This document shows positions 6,948 to 14,388 of a DNA stretch of 17,354 bases, one piece after another. The position numbers and the translations under genes are program-made. The DNA is from Gemmatimonadaceae bacterium (GTDB lineage Bacteria; Gemmatimonadota; Gemmatimonadetes; Gemmatimonadales; Gemmatimonadaceae). A model generated the notes under the pieces. It saw only the letters and a list, made by a program, of their open reading frames with translations, searched no databases and was not told the origin of the DNA. The stretch is taken from contig JANWKK010000070.1 in NCBI GenBank assembly GCA_025451425.1, positions 1 to 17,354 of the forward strand, given 5' to 3'. The first letter of the stretch is position 1. Each line of letters starts with the position of its first letter.

Positions 6948-7517
6948 GTGACGAGTACGCCTGCGATTGACGATCGCGAGCTCTTAGCACGCCTACGCGC
7001 GGGTGAGACGAGCGCGTTCGACGCAATCTTTCGCGCTAACTACGCACTCCTCGTGCGCGTCGCGGAGTCGATGCTCCGCGAGCGAGCGACCGCGGAGGAA
7101 ATCGCGCAGGATGTGATGCTGGAGCTTTGGCGCCGGCGCGAGTCGCTCGACGTCACCGAGTCCGTGCGGGGATATCTGCTTCAGGCCACACGCAATCGTA
7201 CGTTGAACGAGTTGCGGCACCGCGCGATCGAACGAAAGAGCGAACCGCAGATCATCGAGAGCTCTCCCCATCTTCCGTCGACCGATGCCGCGGCACGCGA
7301 AGGCGAGATCGAAGTTGCGCTTCAGGCCGCGGTCGCCGAGTTGCCTGATCGCTGCCGACAGGTGTTCGAGCTGAGCCGCGTTGACGGTCTCAAATACGCT
7401 GAGATCGCGACACGACTGGGAATCTCAGTGAAAACGGTCGAGGTGCAGATGGGCAAGGCGCTGCGCGTGCTGCGCGAGCGTCTCAAGGCTTGGTTGCCGG
7501 CCGGCAAGAATCTTTGA
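6948..7517 (+). CDS. ECF sigma factor (RNA polymerase sigma-70 family)
   Basis: A 189-aa extracytoplasmic-function sigma factor that redirects RNA polymerase when released by the divergent FecR-type protein. Sigma region 2 covers about residues 20-95: FDAIFRANYALLVRVAESML, then AEEIAQDVMLELWRRR, and RGYLLQATRNRTLNELR, the -10 recognition helix region. Region 4 covers about 125-178: LPDRCRQVFELSRVDGLKY, then the HTH EIATRLGISVKTVEVQMGKA that reads the -35. There is no extra C-terminal domain. The start is GTG at 6948 with AGGG at 6941-6944, spaced only 3 nt, so translation initiation is not strongly marked. The upstream boxes at 6900-6933 suggest autoregulation. Pairing with FecR and the STN receptor is established knowledge for this family (FecI/FecR/FecA type). 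Confidence 0.93.
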   Translation: MTSTPAIDDRELLARLRAGETSAFDAIFRANYALLVRVAESMLRERATAEEIAQDVMLELWRRRESLDVTESVRGYLLQATRNRTLNELRHRAIERKSEPQIIESSPHLPSTDAAAREGEIEVALQAAVAELPDRCRQVFELSRVDGLKYAEIATRLGISVKTVEVQMGKALRVLRERLKAWLPAGKNL

Positions 7518-7531
7518 GCGCCTGCAGGCGC
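7518..7531. terminator. Perfect palindrome GCGCCTGCAGGCGC directly after the sigma stop codon
   Basis: A 14-bp perfect palindrome begins at the base after the sigma-factor TGA, in the 46-bp gap to the convergent serine hydrolase gene. It can fold as a 5-bp stem with a TGCA loop. There is no T-tract, so termination is only a weak inference. Confidence 0.3.
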
Positions 7532-7563
7532 AGCGCGATGCCCGTGACAACGATCAACAGGCG

Positions 7564-9495
7564 TTACATGCGCCAGCCCAGCAGGTTCCACTGCGCCAGC
7601 GACCACGTGAAGAGCAAGGCGACGAAGACGGCGCCGCTATAGCGCAACCGCGCCGCGCGCGTGCCGACTTTCCCGCGCCACTGACGCGCGGCCACGTACA
7701 CGGCGGCCAGCGTGCAGACCGTCGCGATGACGGGGAACGCGAGCGCGACCTTGAGCGAGGTAAGTGGTCCGTTGAGGAGGCCGCCAGAGCCTCCGATGAT
7801 CGAGACGACGGCGACGAGGAACGCGAGCTCGAGCAGCGACAGCGTGACAAGCAGCCAACGGCCAGGTAATACGTCGTCAGCACGAGCTTCACCAAAGCGG
7901 CGCCTAACGACCCGGCCGATCGCGGCGAGCAGAATGCCGACGAACACCACCGTACCGAGGCCGAGCAGCACCCAGTGGAGCTGCGGCGACTGGGAGAACG
8001 GGACGCGCTCCATCGTCATCATTGGTGCTTCACCCATGAAGCCGCGCTCGACTTTGCCCTTGCCGTTTGCTTGAAATGCCACGAGGTCGCCGCCCAACTC
8101 GTCACGATAGAGCAGCGGACCGACAGGCACGAGGCGCGAATCGCCGAGCCCCGAATGGATGATCAGGCGTCCGCTGTCGCCGGCGCTGATGCGAATGTCA
8201 CCGGCAAGTCCCAGGGCTTTCTGGAAGGTCGTGTATGAGCGGCGATTGAACTCGTACTCGCCCGCGACGCGGGTGGCTTCTTTCGAGGCGTCGGCGGAGA
8301 GTTGAACGACAGGCGCCGGCGTCGGGTAGTAGTGGTCGAGGAACTGGTTGAGGAAGGGCCCGAAACTGAGCTCTCCGCCGCTGCTCGTGTTATACGAGAC
8401 GAAGACGCCAAGCTTCTCGTCCGGAATCAGCGCCAAGTCCGTATGGAAAAAGCGGGTGTCGCCGCCGTGACCGATGATGCGCAAACCGTGGCTCGACTTC
8501 TCGTAGAAGCCTAACGCGAACCCGGGGATGCGCGGGTCGTGGCCGAAGGCGCGCGAGTGCATGCGAATCGCCGTCGACTCGGCGAGAATGCCTTTGCCGT
8601 TGTTCAGGTGGGCGAGCATGAACTTCGCCATGTCGGTGGCGCTCGAAGCGACCGAGCCGGCGGGCGACGCGTTGACGATCTCGTATTTCTGCGGCGCGTA
8701 GGTTCCACCCTGCCAAACGTAGCCCTCCGACATGTCGCCCTTCAGGCGTGGCGGTAACGGCTGGCGCGTCGACGTCTCGGTCATGCCTAACGGCGTGAGG
8801 ATGTGATGCTCGATGTAGTCGTCGTAGGACTCGCCCGAGACGCGCTGGACGATGTAGCCAGCGAGCGCGGTGGCGTAGTTCGAGTACGACGCATACGTAC
8901 CCGGCGGTCGAACGCGGCCAGGAATGTGGGTCGCGAGCCAGCGGCCGAGCGGGAGCATCTTCGTCGTGTCATCGGTGATGAGATCGCGGCCGTCCTCCTC
9001 GAAGCCGGGCGTATGCGTCATGATGTGACGCAGCGTGATCGGCTGGGGATACGTCGCCGGAATCTTGAAGTCGATGTACTTGTTGACGTCGGTATCGAGA
9101 TCGAGCTTCCCCTGCTCGACGAGCTGCATAACGGCGGTCCATGTGAACAGCTTGCTCGTTGACCCAATTCGAAACAGCGAACGCTCAGGATCGACGGGCG
9201 CTCGCCGCGCGACATTGGAGTAGCCGTAGCCGTTGGCGTAGAAGAGGGCGCCATCTTTCACGACAGCGACGGTCGCGCCGGCGACGTGCTTGTCGCGCAT
9301 GTTCGCTTCCATGACGCCGTCGAGGAATGCGGCGAGCTCACCGCGGTCGCGCACGCCGCGCGCCGACGCGGGCACGGCCGTCGAGGGCCCAAAAACTTGC
9401 TGCTCCTTTTTCGGCGCGGTCGGAACGAGCGGACGAATGGAGGTGGGTTGTTGTTGCTGGGCGGCGAGGGCGAGAAGAAGAAGGATTCGCATCAT
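7564..9495 (-). CDS. Serine hydrolase (beta-lactamase/D-Ala-D-Ala peptidase fold) with four C-terminal membrane helices
   Basis: A membrane-anchored serine hydrolase of the beta-lactamase/penicillin-binding-protein-like fold (class C/EstB-like); the substrate could be a D-amino-acid peptide or an ester. The start is taken at ATG 9493-9495, giving a short signal peptide (MMRILLLLALAA), although the frame stays open to 9618 and no good Shine-Dalgarno is visible. The catalytic domain (about 50-390) has the nucleophile motif GSTSK (S112, K115), the YxN motif YSN (204-206) and HGG (343-345). A linker domain (about 405-500) resembles the lipocalin-like C-terminal domain of such enzymes. It is followed by four hydrophobic segments at about 507-527, 548-568, 584-603 and 619-640. 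The total of 643 aa is longer than most soluble family members. It lies 88 nt downstream of the permease gene in the same direction, probably one transcript. Confidence 0.9.
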   Translation of the reverse strand: MMRILLLLALAAQQQQPTSIRPLVPTAPKKEQQVFGPSTAVPASARGVRDRGELAAFLDGVMEANMRDKHVAGATVAVVKDGALFYANGYGYSNVARRAPVDPERSLFRIGSTSKLFTWTAVMQLVEQGKLDLDTDVNKYIDFKIPATYPQPITLRHIMTHTPGFEEDGRDLITDDTTKMLPLGRWLATHIPGRVRPPGTYASYSNYATALAGYIVQRVSGESYDDYIEHHILTPLGMTETSTRQPLPPRLKGDMSEGYVWQGGTYAPQKYEIVNASPAGSVASSATDMAKFMLAHLNNGKGILAESTAIRMHSRAFGHDPRIPGFALGFYEKSSHGLRIIGHGGDTRFFHTDLALIPDEKLGVFVSYNTSSGGELSFGPFLNQFLDHYYPTPAPVVQLSADASKEATRVAGEYEFNRRSYTTFQKALGLAGDIRISAGDSGRLIIHSGLGDSRLVPVGPLLYRDELGGDLVAFQANGKGKVERGFMGEAPMMTMERVPFSQSPQLHWVLLGLGTVVFVGILLAAIGRVVRRRFGEARADDVLPGRWLLVTLSLLELAFLVAVVSIIGGSGGLLNGPLTSLKVALAFPVIATVCTLAAVYVAARQWRGKVGTRAARLRYSGAVFVALLFTWSLAQWNLLGWRM

Positions 9496-9583
9496 CAGGT
9501 TGGTTGGGGCGGCCCAATGATGCGTTGAAAACTGCAGCCTCGATAGGGCTGCCGTGCGGTATACCGCTCCGGAATCCATTATT

Positions 9584-12022
9584 TCATTGCGCGCCCATGC
9601 TGCGGCGGATGTCGACACGCATCGCGCGCACCATCGAAGGCAATGTGGCGGCGAAAGCGATGAGCAACATCCCCGCGCTTACCAGCGACAGCACAGCCAC
9701 TGACGTCGGCTCGACGCCGAAGACGAATCGCTTGAGCGTCCCGCCCAAGAGGAGCACGGTGAGAAGACCGGCGACGACGCCAGACAGTGTCAGCGTTCCC
9801 ACCTTCCGCAACACTGACCGCCCCAGCTCCGACGGCGTCGCGCCAAAGACGAGCCTCAACGCATACTCACGCTCCCGCGTCGAGACGAGCTGGCTCATCA
9901 CGCCATAGCTGCCCAGCGTCGCGATTCCCACCGCGGCGATCGCGAACGTGAGGAGCAACAGGCTTTGCAAGCGTGGCAGGGCGTTGGCCTGCGCAACCAG
10001 TGCGTCGAGACTCGCTTCGTCGTGCGCGGCAACGACAGGATCGGTGCGCCGCAGGGCGCGTCGCAGCGCCGCAAACGCGCCAGCAGTTCCCGCTCTTTGC
10101 CCAACGACAATCGACATCTGCGTCGTCGAGACCTGGTCCCACGGGAGGTACACCGTCTCGCCGGGCGGCACGCTGTTGCCCGCGTCCATGACGTCGCCGG
10201 CGATGCCGATTACCTCGTGCGCCACCGGTTGTGGGAAGCCGACCACAAGGCGGTAGATGCGCTTGCCGATCGCGCTCTCGTTGGGCCATAGGCGCGCGGC
10301 GAGGCTGCGGCTCACGATCGCCACTCTCGGCGACACAGAGTCGTCGCTGGTGGCGAACTGCCTTCCCGTCAGTAGCGGAATGCCGATCGTTGGCAGGTAG
10401 TTCGTCGACGTCCGACGAATGTGCAGGAGCATCGCCTCCGTGCTCATCGAACCGTCTGGCAGCTCGATGAAGAATCGGCCACCCCAAAGCCCGTCCCCTA
10501 CGGGAAGCGTGGAGGTGAAAGCGGCGAACGCGATCTCGGGCTCGCGCGCAAGGTTGTCGAGCAAGTCACGACCGAAGCGCGTGCGAGCCGCGGACTGCTG
10601 GTAGACGGGGCTCTGCAGATTGATTCGCGCCACGAGGAGGTCGCGCGGCGCGAACCCGATCGGTACCCTAACGAGCTTCACGAAGCTCACGCCGATGAGC
10701 GCCGCCGCAGCGAGAATGACCACCGAGAGCGCCGCCTGTAGCACGACCATCGTTTGTTGCCATCTGAGCGCGGCTGGCGAAAGCGTGGCGCTCCGCGCGC
10801 CCGCGCGCAGCTCTGTCGCGACATCGGCATTGCGACTGAAGAAGGCCGGCAGTATTCCTGCGGCCAGCCCGGACAGCACCGCGACGACGGCACTCGCGAA
10901 GAGTACGCTCGGGTCGAGCCTGATCTGCGACGTGAAGAACGTCAGCGTCTGGTTGAGATCGAGATGTCGGAGCCACGGTACGATGAGCCGAGTCGACGCC
11001 ACGCCGAGCACCGCGCCGAGACCGACAACGACGACGCTCTGCAGAAAGAGCATGCGCACGACCCGCCCGTGTCCGGCACCGAGCGCCTGCCGAACAGCGA
11101 GCTCCTGTCTTCGCTCGAATCCCCACGCGAGCAGCAGCGACGCGAGATTCAGAATCGCGAGCAGCAGGAGAACGACCGCGCCGGCCTGGACGAGCAGCAC
11201 CGTCGAGTCCGCGCCGTCGAGCAGAACACCGCGCAGCGGTCGGGCCTCGTACCAGAAATCGCGATTCTCGCGCGTCGCCGCGAGTGCGCGCTTCGTCAGA
11301 TCCCTCGCCTCGGCGTCGGCTCGCGCTCGCGGAACGCCCTCCGCCAGGCGACCGTACACGGTGAGCGTGCGCGCCCCAGTAACAGCGATCCGCGCCTGTG
11401 GCGGCAGGTCGAAAGGCAGCCAGACGTCGGTCGGCACAGGCTGTGTGAAGCCGTCCGGCATGACGCCGATGATAGTGTGCGGCTCACCGTTGAGGATGAG
11501 CGTGTTGCCAAGGACCGAGCGATCGCCGTTGAACGCCGAATGCCAGAGCGCACTACTAATCACGACAACGTGCGCCGGCAGCGGACCCTCCTCCGATGCA
11601 TCGAAGCCGCGGCCGAGAATCGGCAATACACGCACTGTCGAGAAGAAGCTGGCGGTCACACGGGCCGTCTGTAATGGCCGTGATTCGCCATGGTCGTCCC
11701 ACCCCGCGACGCCCTGCGCGATGCACGTCACGTCGGCAAAGGCGCGCTGGGTGCTCCGGATCAACTGGTAGTTCGGGTACGCTTCGTTGAAGACGACCGA
11801 ACCTCGCCCTGGAAGATTGCGAACGGGCGCGATGACGAAGAGTCGTTGTGCATCGGGAACGCCAATGCTCGCGAGAAGAAATGTCTTCACGACGGAGAAG
11901 ACGGCGGTGTTGGCACCGAGTGCGAGCGCCATCGTGAGGACAGCGACGGTGCATGCAGCCTTGCGTCGCGCCAGGAACCGGAGCCCTGCTTCGCGCGAGA
12001 GCCAGGCGAGAGCGGATCTCAT
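9584..12022 (-). CDS. Orphan FtsX/MacB-type ABC permease (duplicated permease, ADOP-like)
   Basis: An 812-aa inner-membrane permease-like protein with two FtsX units. TM1 lies at about 24-48 (VAVLTMALALGANTAVFSVV) and is followed by a MacB-type periplasmic core (about 50-255). Three helices follow (276-300, 323-347, 372-394), with the FtsX motif ERRQELAVRQALGAG at 303-317. The second unit begins with a TM at 424-446, has a second periplasmic domain (about 450-680), and three more helices (685-708, 742-764, 773-797) with the matching REREYALRLVFGATPSELG at 717-735. Eight helices and about 800 aa are typical of the 'acidobacterial duplicated orphan permease' type. These often lack a neighbouring ATPase, as here. 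The likely role is mechanotransmission for export or envelope stress, but the substrate is unknown. Its ATG has no clear Shine-Dalgarno. It is the longest gene without an exact GCCTAACG octamer (one variant at 10666). Confidence 0.92.
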   Translation of the reverse strand: MRSALAWLSREAGLRFLARRKAACTVAVLTMALALGANTAVFSVVKTFLLASIGVPDAQRLFVIAPVRNLPGRGSVVFNEAYPNYQLIRSTQRAFADVTCIAQGVAGWDDHGESRPLQTARVTASFFSTVRVLPILGRGFDASEEGPLPAHVVVISSALWHSAFNGDRSVLGNTLILNGEPHTIIGVMPDGFTQPVPTDVWLPFDLPPQARIAVTGARTLTVYGRLAEGVPRARADAEARDLTKRALAATRENRDFWYEARPLRGVLLDGADSTVLLVQAGAVVLLLLAILNLASLLLAWGFERRQELAVRQALGAGHGRVVRMLFLQSVVVVGLGAVLGVASTRLIVPWLRHLDLNQTLTFFTSQIRLDPSVLFASAVVAVLSGLAAGILPAFFSRNADVATELRAGARSATLSPAALRWQQTMVVLQAALSVVILAAAALIGVSFVKLVRVPIGFAPRDLLVARINLQSPVYQQSAARTRFGRDLLDNLAREPEIAFAAFTSTLPVGDGLWGGRFFIELPDGSMSTEAMLLHIRRTSTNYLPTIGIPLLTGRQFATSDDSVSPRVAIVSRSLAARLWPNESAIGKRIYRLVVGFPQPVAHEVIGIAGDVMDAGNSVPPGETVYLPWDQVSTTQMSIVVGQRAGTAGAFAALRRALRRTDPVVAAHDEASLDALVAQANALPRLQSLLLLTFAIAAVGIATLGSYGVMSQLVSTREREYALRLVFGATPSELGRSVLRKVGTLTLSGVVAGLLTVLLLGGTLKRFVFGVEPTSVAVLSLVSAGMLLIAFAATLPSMVRAMRVDIRRSMGAQ

Positions 12023-12125
12023 AGTGGTGAGTGGCTGAAGCGAGTGACGAGATCAGGTACGCCACGCAATGGCCGCGCCGATTATGAGTCCAATTCCTCC
12101 TTTTCATTCACTGCAAGACAGCGCC
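12023..12125 (-). other. Gap upstream of the permease gene; no clear promoter
   Basis: These 103 bases separate the AlkZ-like stop from the permease start. On the minus strand CATAAT (complement of 12083-12088) could be a -10 element but has no -35 at proper spacing. AAGGAGGAA further upstream looks like a Shine-Dalgarno but is followed only by a three-codon frame. I see no convincing terminator. Confidence 0.3.
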
Positions 12126-13229
12126 TCATGCGTCGATCTCGACGGGTGCACCGAGGAATGCGCCGAAGCGCCGAACTGCCTCACGAACTCCCTTGTGCTC
12201 GGCGCCACTGAGCGTTGTCATGAGCGACAGCAGGACTCGCACGCGATCCGCCGCGATTATGCGCTTCCACGCGCCAACGAGTTGTCCGTCGATGACGATC
12301 ACGTGCGGAATGAGCGCTGTCCCTCCCGTAATCGGCCTCGTGTGGCCAATGCGGTCGCCGCATGCGCGACGATCACGGAAGCCAATGAAGTACTCGTCGT
12401 AATTCGGGAGCAGGTTGACCGTGCGCTTCGACCGAGGTGGCGGCGGCGCCGCGGTAGAGATCCAGTAGTCTTGCCCGCCTAACGTGACCGGCTCCAGCTC
12501 ACGGCCGGCGAGATCGATGCCGCGTTTCGCATCTTTCACCGTTAGGCCGGACCACCAGGCGAAGTCGTGTGGCGTCGCGGGGCTGCGCGTCGTGAAATAC
12601 CGGCGCGTCAGCTCGAGCAACGCCTCGTCGCGGCTCAACGACGGCGAGATGGGTGAGCGCTCGTCGAGCAGCGCGTAGGTGAACTGCTTTCCGCGACGCG
12701 GCCCGCTGCACACCACGCCGTCCAGCTCGGCCTGCATCATGAGATGGCCGAGGTGTTGAGCCGTTGGAATCTTTACGCGTGCACGTTGGAATTCGAGACG
12801 CAGCTCGGTGCGCGTAAGGCATTTGCCGCCAGCGAGCACCTTCGTGAGCACCGCGTTGCTCCGACGAAAAACTTTGCGATCGAGCCCGAGATGCCGGCTG
12901 TAGTGTGCGTTTGCAACACTCACTCGGGGCGCGGTGAGCTCGAGCATCCAACGCAGGTCCTCGGCAGCGACGAAGTGCCAGGTGGGACGAAGGAGATGCG
13001 TCCGCAGAATGCGCCCTTCGTCGAGCTCGTGTTCAATCGACGCGTCGGTGGCGCCGCGCGTGCGCTGCGCGAGGCCCCACTTCGCCCCAGCGTAGTCCTG
13101 AGCCTGGACGGCACCGAGCGCACGAACGACGCCGCTCGCTCGAGTGGGGCCGGGCGTCGTCAGGAATTGTGCGGCAAGTCGCCGGCGGCAAATGTCGTTG
13201 ATCGTCACGTATCCCCGAGGCAGCCTCAA
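12126..13229 (-). CDS. AlkZ/YcaQ-like winged-helix DNA-binding protein (putative DNA glycosylase family)
   Basis: A 367-aa protein of the HTH_42 family, which includes AlkZ and YcaQ/AlkX, DNA glycosylases that unhook interstrand cross-links. Visible signatures are the N-terminal helix ICRRRLAAQFL, GAVQAQDYAGAKWGLAQRT (residues 39-57, with the QxQ signature QAQ at 42-44), LLRPTWHFV (79-87) with DLRWML, and the C-terminal NLLPNYDEYFIGFRDR. In AlkZ the QxQ glutamines are catalytic (established), so the intact QAQ supports activity here, though many close relatives are uncharacterised. The frame can start at TTG 13229 or at GTG 13208 (giving MTINDICRRRLA); neither has a strong Shine-Dalgarno, and the shorter start matches family length slightly better. 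It diverges from the lipoprotein gene at 13295. It carries two GCCTAACG octamers. Confidence 0.85.
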   Translation of the reverse strand: MRLPRGYVTINDICRRRLAAQFLTTPGPTRASGVVRALGAVQAQDYAGAKWGLAQRTRGATDASIEHELDEGRILRTHLLRPTWHFVAAEDLRWMLELTAPRVSVANAHYSRHLGLDRKVFRRSNAVLTKVLAGGKCLTRTELRLEFQRARVKIPTAQHLGHLMMQAELDGVVCSGPRRGKQFTYALLDERSPISPSLSRDEALLELTRRYFTTRSPATPHDFAWWSGLTVKDAKRGIDLAGRELEPVTLGGQDYWISTAAPPPPRSKRTVNLLPNYDEYFIGFRDRRACGDRIGHTRPITGGTALIPHVIVIDGQLVGAWKRIIAADRVRVLLSLMTTLSGAEHKGVREAVRRFGAFLGAPVEIDA

Positions 13230-13294
13230 TCGTTATGTGGGTGAACGTAGATCTCTGCAAGCCCGTGTTTTCCTACCACCAGCCCACCCCACCC

Positions 13295-14254
13295 ATGTCC
13301 ATCTCGCGTCGTACACTCGCGCGTGCCGGCGTCCTCGCGATCGGCGCGCTCACGCTCGCCAGCTGCAGCGACTCCGGCACGACACCGCTCAACGTTACAC
13401 CAGATCAGCTGCAGGCAATTGGTGAATCCGTCGCCACGGAGCTCGAGGGCGGCGTCGCTCAGCTTACCGCGCAGGACGTGATGAGCACCAACGGCGGTGC
13501 ACCGAGCTTCTCCCGCGTGCCGCGCTCGGCGGCGACGATGACCCGCGGCCTTGCATTCAGTCGGACGGCGGGGGCGACGGATATTGCGCAGTGCGGGGTT
13601 GCGTCGCAGAACCCGCCCGTCGATACCGATGGCGATCTGATTCCCGACAACTGGAGCCTGACTTTCTCACTGCCGGCGTGCCATTTCGCCGATCAGACGG
13701 ATAGCTATGACATCACGGGTGCGCTGCACATCACCGATCTGCAGCCGGCGACCCCCAGCCTCGCGCTCAGCTTCGGCCTCGACAACTTCAAGCTTGCCTT
13801 CTCGGGCGCCGACGGCAGCGGCTACGTGTCGCGCGATGGGAATGGATCGGTAACCGCTTCGTCGAACGGCCTCTCACAGACTGAAAACTGGACGGAAGTG
13901 GCGGCGCTCAGCGGCTACCCCAGCGCGTCGGTCGGTATAAACTGGACGGCAACGTTCGCGGCCCTGCAGGGTCAATCGATCACGGCAGGCCAATCGCTGC
14001 CCGACGGCGTGTACTCGCCTAACGGTACGGTCAGCTTTCGCCAAGGTAATCGTGTCGCGTCGTTCACCGTGACGACCATCGAGCCGCTGCAATACAGCGC
14101 CGCGTGCGCCGATGGCGTCGTTCAGGGCACGTCGCTCTCGCCCTTCATCGGCGGGCACGTTCGCATCGACGTCACCAACCAGCAAGGCAGCGCATCTGCC
14201 GACGTGACGTACTCCTCCTGTAACTCGGCGACGGTTACGCTCGTGAGCCAGTAA
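13295..14254 (+). CDS. Predicted lipoprotein of unknown function, four cysteines, possibly Tat-exported
   Basis: A 319-aa exported lipoprotein that I do not recognise. I start at ATG 13295 because the resulting N-terminus MSISRRTLARAGVLAIGALT ends in lipobox LASC (C24). The frame is open to 13235 but the extra 20 residues would spoil the signal. SRRTLAR resembles a twin-arginine motif, so Tat export is possible. Mature features are PLNVTPDQLQAIGESVATEL (31-50), DTDGDLIPD (110-118), which looks like a Ca2+-binding DxDxDxxxD loop, and Gly/Ser-rich beta strands. The cysteines C100, C129, C271 and C309 suggest two disulfides. No Shine-Dalgarno is visible, so translation may be leaderless or SD-independent. 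A terminator-like hairpin follows. The layout resembles the lipoprotein at 2266 without obvious sequence identity. Confidence 0.82.
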   Translation: MSISRRTLARAGVLAIGALTLASCSDSGTTPLNVTPDQLQAIGESVATELEGGVAQLTAQDVMSTNGGAPSFSRVPRSAATMTRGLAFSRTAGATDIAQCGVASQNPPVDTDGDLIPDNWSLTFSLPACHFADQTDSYDITGALHITDLQPATPSLALSFGLDNFKLAFSGADGSGYVSRDGNGSVTASSNGLSQTENWTEVAALSGYPSASVGINWTATFAALQGQSITAGQSLPDGVYSPNGTVSFRQGNRVASFTVTTIEPLQYSAACADGVVQGTSLSPFIGGHVRIDVTNQQGSASADVTYSSCNSATVTLVSQ

Positions 14255-14287
14255 TTACGAGTTTCTCGTCATGAAGTGCTTTGTCGG

Positions 14288-14313
14288 CGCGCCCTGGTTG
14301 CGACTAGGGCGCG
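14288..14313 (+). terminator. GC-rich hairpin after the lipoprotein gene
   Basis: The arms 14288-14298 and 14303-14313 form an 11-bp stem with one G-U pair and a TGCG tetraloop, 33 nt after the stop codon at 14254. There is no T-tract. The placement suggests termination or a stable transcript end. Confidence 0.5.
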
Positions 14314-14336
14314 ATCGCTCGTATGATGTGCCTCAC

Positions 14337-14356
14337 GGGAACAGAGGCCTGTTCCC
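14337..14356. promoter_or_regulatory. Perfect GGGAACAG-N4-CTGTTCCC palindrome upstream of the LVIVD gene
   Basis: An 8-bp perfect inverted repeat (14337-14344 and 14349-14356) around AGGC ends 32 nt before the chosen GTG start. It may be a dimeric repressor operator or a 5'-leader hairpin. No ligand or regulator can be named. Confidence 0.45.
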
Positions 14357-14388
14357 TCCCACCGATCCACTCATACAGCGAGTCTCCC

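Noticed and set aside
9496..9618. Longer start of the serine hydrolase at 9618, overlapping the permease gene
   Set aside because: The extra 41 residues would bury the signal peptide beginning at MMRILLLL and overlap the permease stop.
425..9943. GCGATCGC (HIP1-like) octamers at 425, 1948, 2078, 9936 and 14311
   Set aside because: Five copies is above the chance figure, but the sequence is a GC-rich palindrome favoured by base composition and common GATC/CGATCG words; the excess is much weaker than for GCCTAACG.
10620..11771. A 383-codon plus-strand open frame over the permease gene
   Set aside because: Low-complexity Ser/Arg/Thr product antisense to the permease, whose helices and motifs are continuous.
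14337..14356. Palindrome read as a LexA box
   Set aside because: The GAAC and GTTC halves are 8 nt apart; the Gram-positive-type LexA box has 4, and no SOS gene is downstream.
14323..14388. Upstream ATG start for the LVIVD gene
   Set aside because: It would place 22 polar residues before the lipoprotein signal and run over the palindrome; GTG 14389 gives a standard lipobox signal.
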